From: Oscillospiraceae bacterium
Lineage (GTDB): Bacteria; Bacillota; Clostridia; Oscillospirales; UBA929
NCBI GenBank assembly: GCA_031289065.1
Contig: JAITQI010000095.1
Span: forward strand, 1 to 6,635
DNA: 6,635 bases
Direction of reading: 5' to 3'
The translations under genes were made by a program, and so were the position numbers. The notes under the pieces were generated by a model. The model saw nothing but the letters and a program-made list of their open reading frames with translations, ran no database searches and had not been told where the DNA came from. Every line of letters begins with the position of its first letter. Within the stretch, counting starts at the first letter, position 1. This document shows positions 5,746 through 6,635 of this stretch, in pieces.

Positions 5746-5867
5746 GGGGGGCAATGAAAAATTAAGAATTAAAAATGAAAAATGGCGGAGCCGCTGCGCG
5801 GCAAATCAAAATCATCGCGCACAGCGCGATTCCGAAATTTTTAATTTTTCATTCTTAATTACCCCCC
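5746..5867. repeat. Imperfect inverted-repeat element (MITE-like or structured intergenic repeat)
   Basis: A 122-bp palindromic element between the radical-SAM and DUF4130 genes. G6 (5746-5751) and C6 (5862-5867) form the ends. Inside, 29-bp arms (5760-5788 and 5832-5860) match in inverted orientation at 25 of 29 positions. Between the arms sit two more hairpins: GCCGC-TGC-GCGGC (5790-5802) and ATCGCGC-ACA-GCGCGAT (5814-5830). The arms are A/T-rich, with repeated AAAAAT and AATTAAGAAT, unlike the GC-rich genes around it. It encodes no protein. It may be a non-autonomous mobile repeat, or act as an RNA structure moderating read-through to the second gene. No clear target-site duplication is visible. 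Confidence 0.7.
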
Positions 5868-5901
5868 GCTCTTCCCCCAAAAAGAAAGGAGCCACCCCGC
5901 A

Positions 5902-6627
5902 ATGCTTTACCTCTACGACGCCACATGGGAAGGCCTTCTCACCGCCGTCTTCCAGGCCTTCCTGCGCAAGGACGCCGAGGCTTGCATTCAAGCGGAAAGC
6001 CGGTTCCCCGGCGTGTCCCTGTTCCCCACCTGCCGGGTGGAGACCGACGGGGCCAAGGCCGCCCGGGTGGCCGCCGGGATGGCCCGCCTGTCCGGCGCGC
6101 TGCCCGCAATCGCCTACAAGGCCTTCCTGTCCGAGACCGAGGGCATGGAAAACGCCCTGCTGGGCACCCTGCGCATCGGGTTTGCCAACCGGCGGGACCC
6201 GTTGCCGAGGCGTCAGGAGGAACCGGTGCGCCTGCTGAACACGCTGGCCGAGCGGGTGGGCGGGGAGGCCCACCGCTTTTTGCAGTTCATCCGTTTCGTG
6301 CGGGCCGGGCCCGACCTCTACGCCGCCGACATCGAGCCGGACTACTTCGTCCTGCCCCTGATCGGCGGGCATTTTCACGTCCGCTTCAACGACCAGCGCC
6401 TCGTCGTCCGGGACGTGAAGCGGCGGCTGGCCCTGCTGTCCACGCCGGAGGAGTGGTGGATCGCCCCCCTCCCGGCGGAATGCCCGCCCCTGCCCCGGGA
6501 CGACGCCGCGGCCGGTCTCTGGAAAGCCTACTTCCGGGACATCGCCAACCCGGCCCGCCTCAACCACAAACTCCAGCGGCAGTTCGTCCCCTTAAAATAC
6601 CGGCGGCACATCGTGGAGTTCCAATGA
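5902..6627 (+). CDS. Putative DNA-metabolism/repair protein, DUF4130 family (TIGR03915 type)
   Basis: A 241-residue protein with no signal peptide or membrane segment. The N-terminus (LYLYDATWEGLLTAVFQAF) matches the family opening. The C-terminal half (about 120-240) carries the DUF4130 pattern: EAHRFLQFIRFV, YAADIEPDYFVLPLI, HFHVRF, then VRDVKRRLALL, LWKAYFRDI, NPARLNHKLQRQFVP and KYRRHIVEF. Members of this family occur beside the radical-SAM protein found just upstream, and in many other bacteria as a fusion to a uracil-DNA glycosylase-like (UdgX-like) domain. Here the protein stops after DUF4130, with no glycosylase domain. It is probably co-expressed with the radical-SAM gene from the SOS-controlled promoter, although the inverted-repeat element sits in the 166-bp gap. 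The start has AAAGGAG (5885-5891) ten bases upstream, slightly long spacing. The biochemical role is unknown; a partner role in repair or base modification is inference. Confidence 0.88.
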   Translation: MLYLYDATWEGLLTAVFQAFLRKDAEACIQAESRFPGVSLFPTCRVETDGAKAARVAAGMARLSGALPAIAYKAFLSETEGMENALLGTLRIGFANRRDPLPRRQEEPVRLLNTLAERVGGEAHRFLQFIRFVRAGPDLYAADIEPDYFVLPLIGGHFHVRFNDQRLVVRDVKRRLALLSTPEEWWIAPLPAECPPLPRDDAAAGLWKAYFRDIANPARLNHKLQRQFVPLKYRRHIVEFQ

Positions 6628-6635
6628 AAAATGAC
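6622..6635. other. Right-edge stretch: possible second copy of the intergenic repeat, or start of a further gene
   Basis: CAATGAAAAAT (6622-6632) repeats the 11 bases at 5752-5762, the left part of the inverted-repeat element, and spans the DUF4130 stop codon. It could be the start of another element copy. The same bases also hold an ATG overlapping the TGA stop (ATGA, 6624-6627), which could open a coupled reading frame (M-K-N-D). The window ends too soon to decide. Confidence 0.25.

Noticed and set aside
5746..5867. The inverted-repeat element as an intrinsic terminator or CRISPR
   Set aside because: There is no GC stem followed by a clean T-tract at the right place, and no regularly spaced direct repeats with spacers; the long arms and two internal hairpins fit an interspersed repeat better.
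5812..6567. Minus-strand 251-aa open frame opposite the DUF4130 gene
   Set aside because: It begins downstream of no ribosome binding site, ends inside the inverted-repeat element and shows only Gly/Val-rich shadow composition.

Overview
The window looks like a piece of a GC-rich clostridial (Bacillota) chromosome, possibly an Oscillospirales-type gut lineage. The evidence is: strong AGGAGG-type ribosome binding sites, sigma-A-type promoters, a Bacillus-type LexA (DinR) box, a BlaI/BlaR1-type pair with an M56 peptidase, and a secreted protein with copper-amine-oxidase-like stalk repeats plus internalin-type LRRs. The genus assignment is inference; nothing in the window fixes it.

Layout. At the left edge, on the minus strand, is the first 25 codons of rpsB (ribosomal protein S2), with its Shine-Dalgarno, a leader of about 138 nt and a good promoter. 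A 310-bp divergent region separates it from a two-gene operon on the plus strand: a BlaI/MecI-family repressor (388-768) overlapping by 8 bp a 616-aa BlaR1/MecR1-like membrane metalloprotease (761-2611). A perfect palindromic BlaI-type operator lies inside the operon's own promoter, so the operon is probably autoregulated. The protease's extracellular part lacks the penicillin-binding signature, and no beta-lactamase is present here.

A strong GC-rich hairpin (about 2630-2678) separates this operon from a convergent gene (4282-2687, minus strand). That gene encodes a secreted protein with two stalk modules and fourteen exact-length 22-residue leucine-rich repeats, about 50% GC where sampled, lower than its neighbours.

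A 163-bp divergent region (4283-4445) follows, with one promoter in each direction. The rightward promoter overlaps a 14/14 match to the Bacillus LexA box. It drives a radical-SAM protein with a C-terminal helix-hairpin-helix and a QLSLF sliding-clamp-binding motif (4446-5735). After a 122-bp hairpin-rich inverted-repeat element comes its usual partner, a DUF4130 / TIGR03915-type putative DNA-metabolism protein (5902-6627).

The most interesting unit is this right-hand module. It is a pair of conserved but biochemically uncharacterised proteins, long suspected of a DNA repair or modification role through genomic linkage to uracil-DNA glycosylase-like domains. Here three independent sequence signals support that role: an SOS operator, a helix-hairpin-helix DNA-binding domain and a replisome (beta-clamp) docking peptide.
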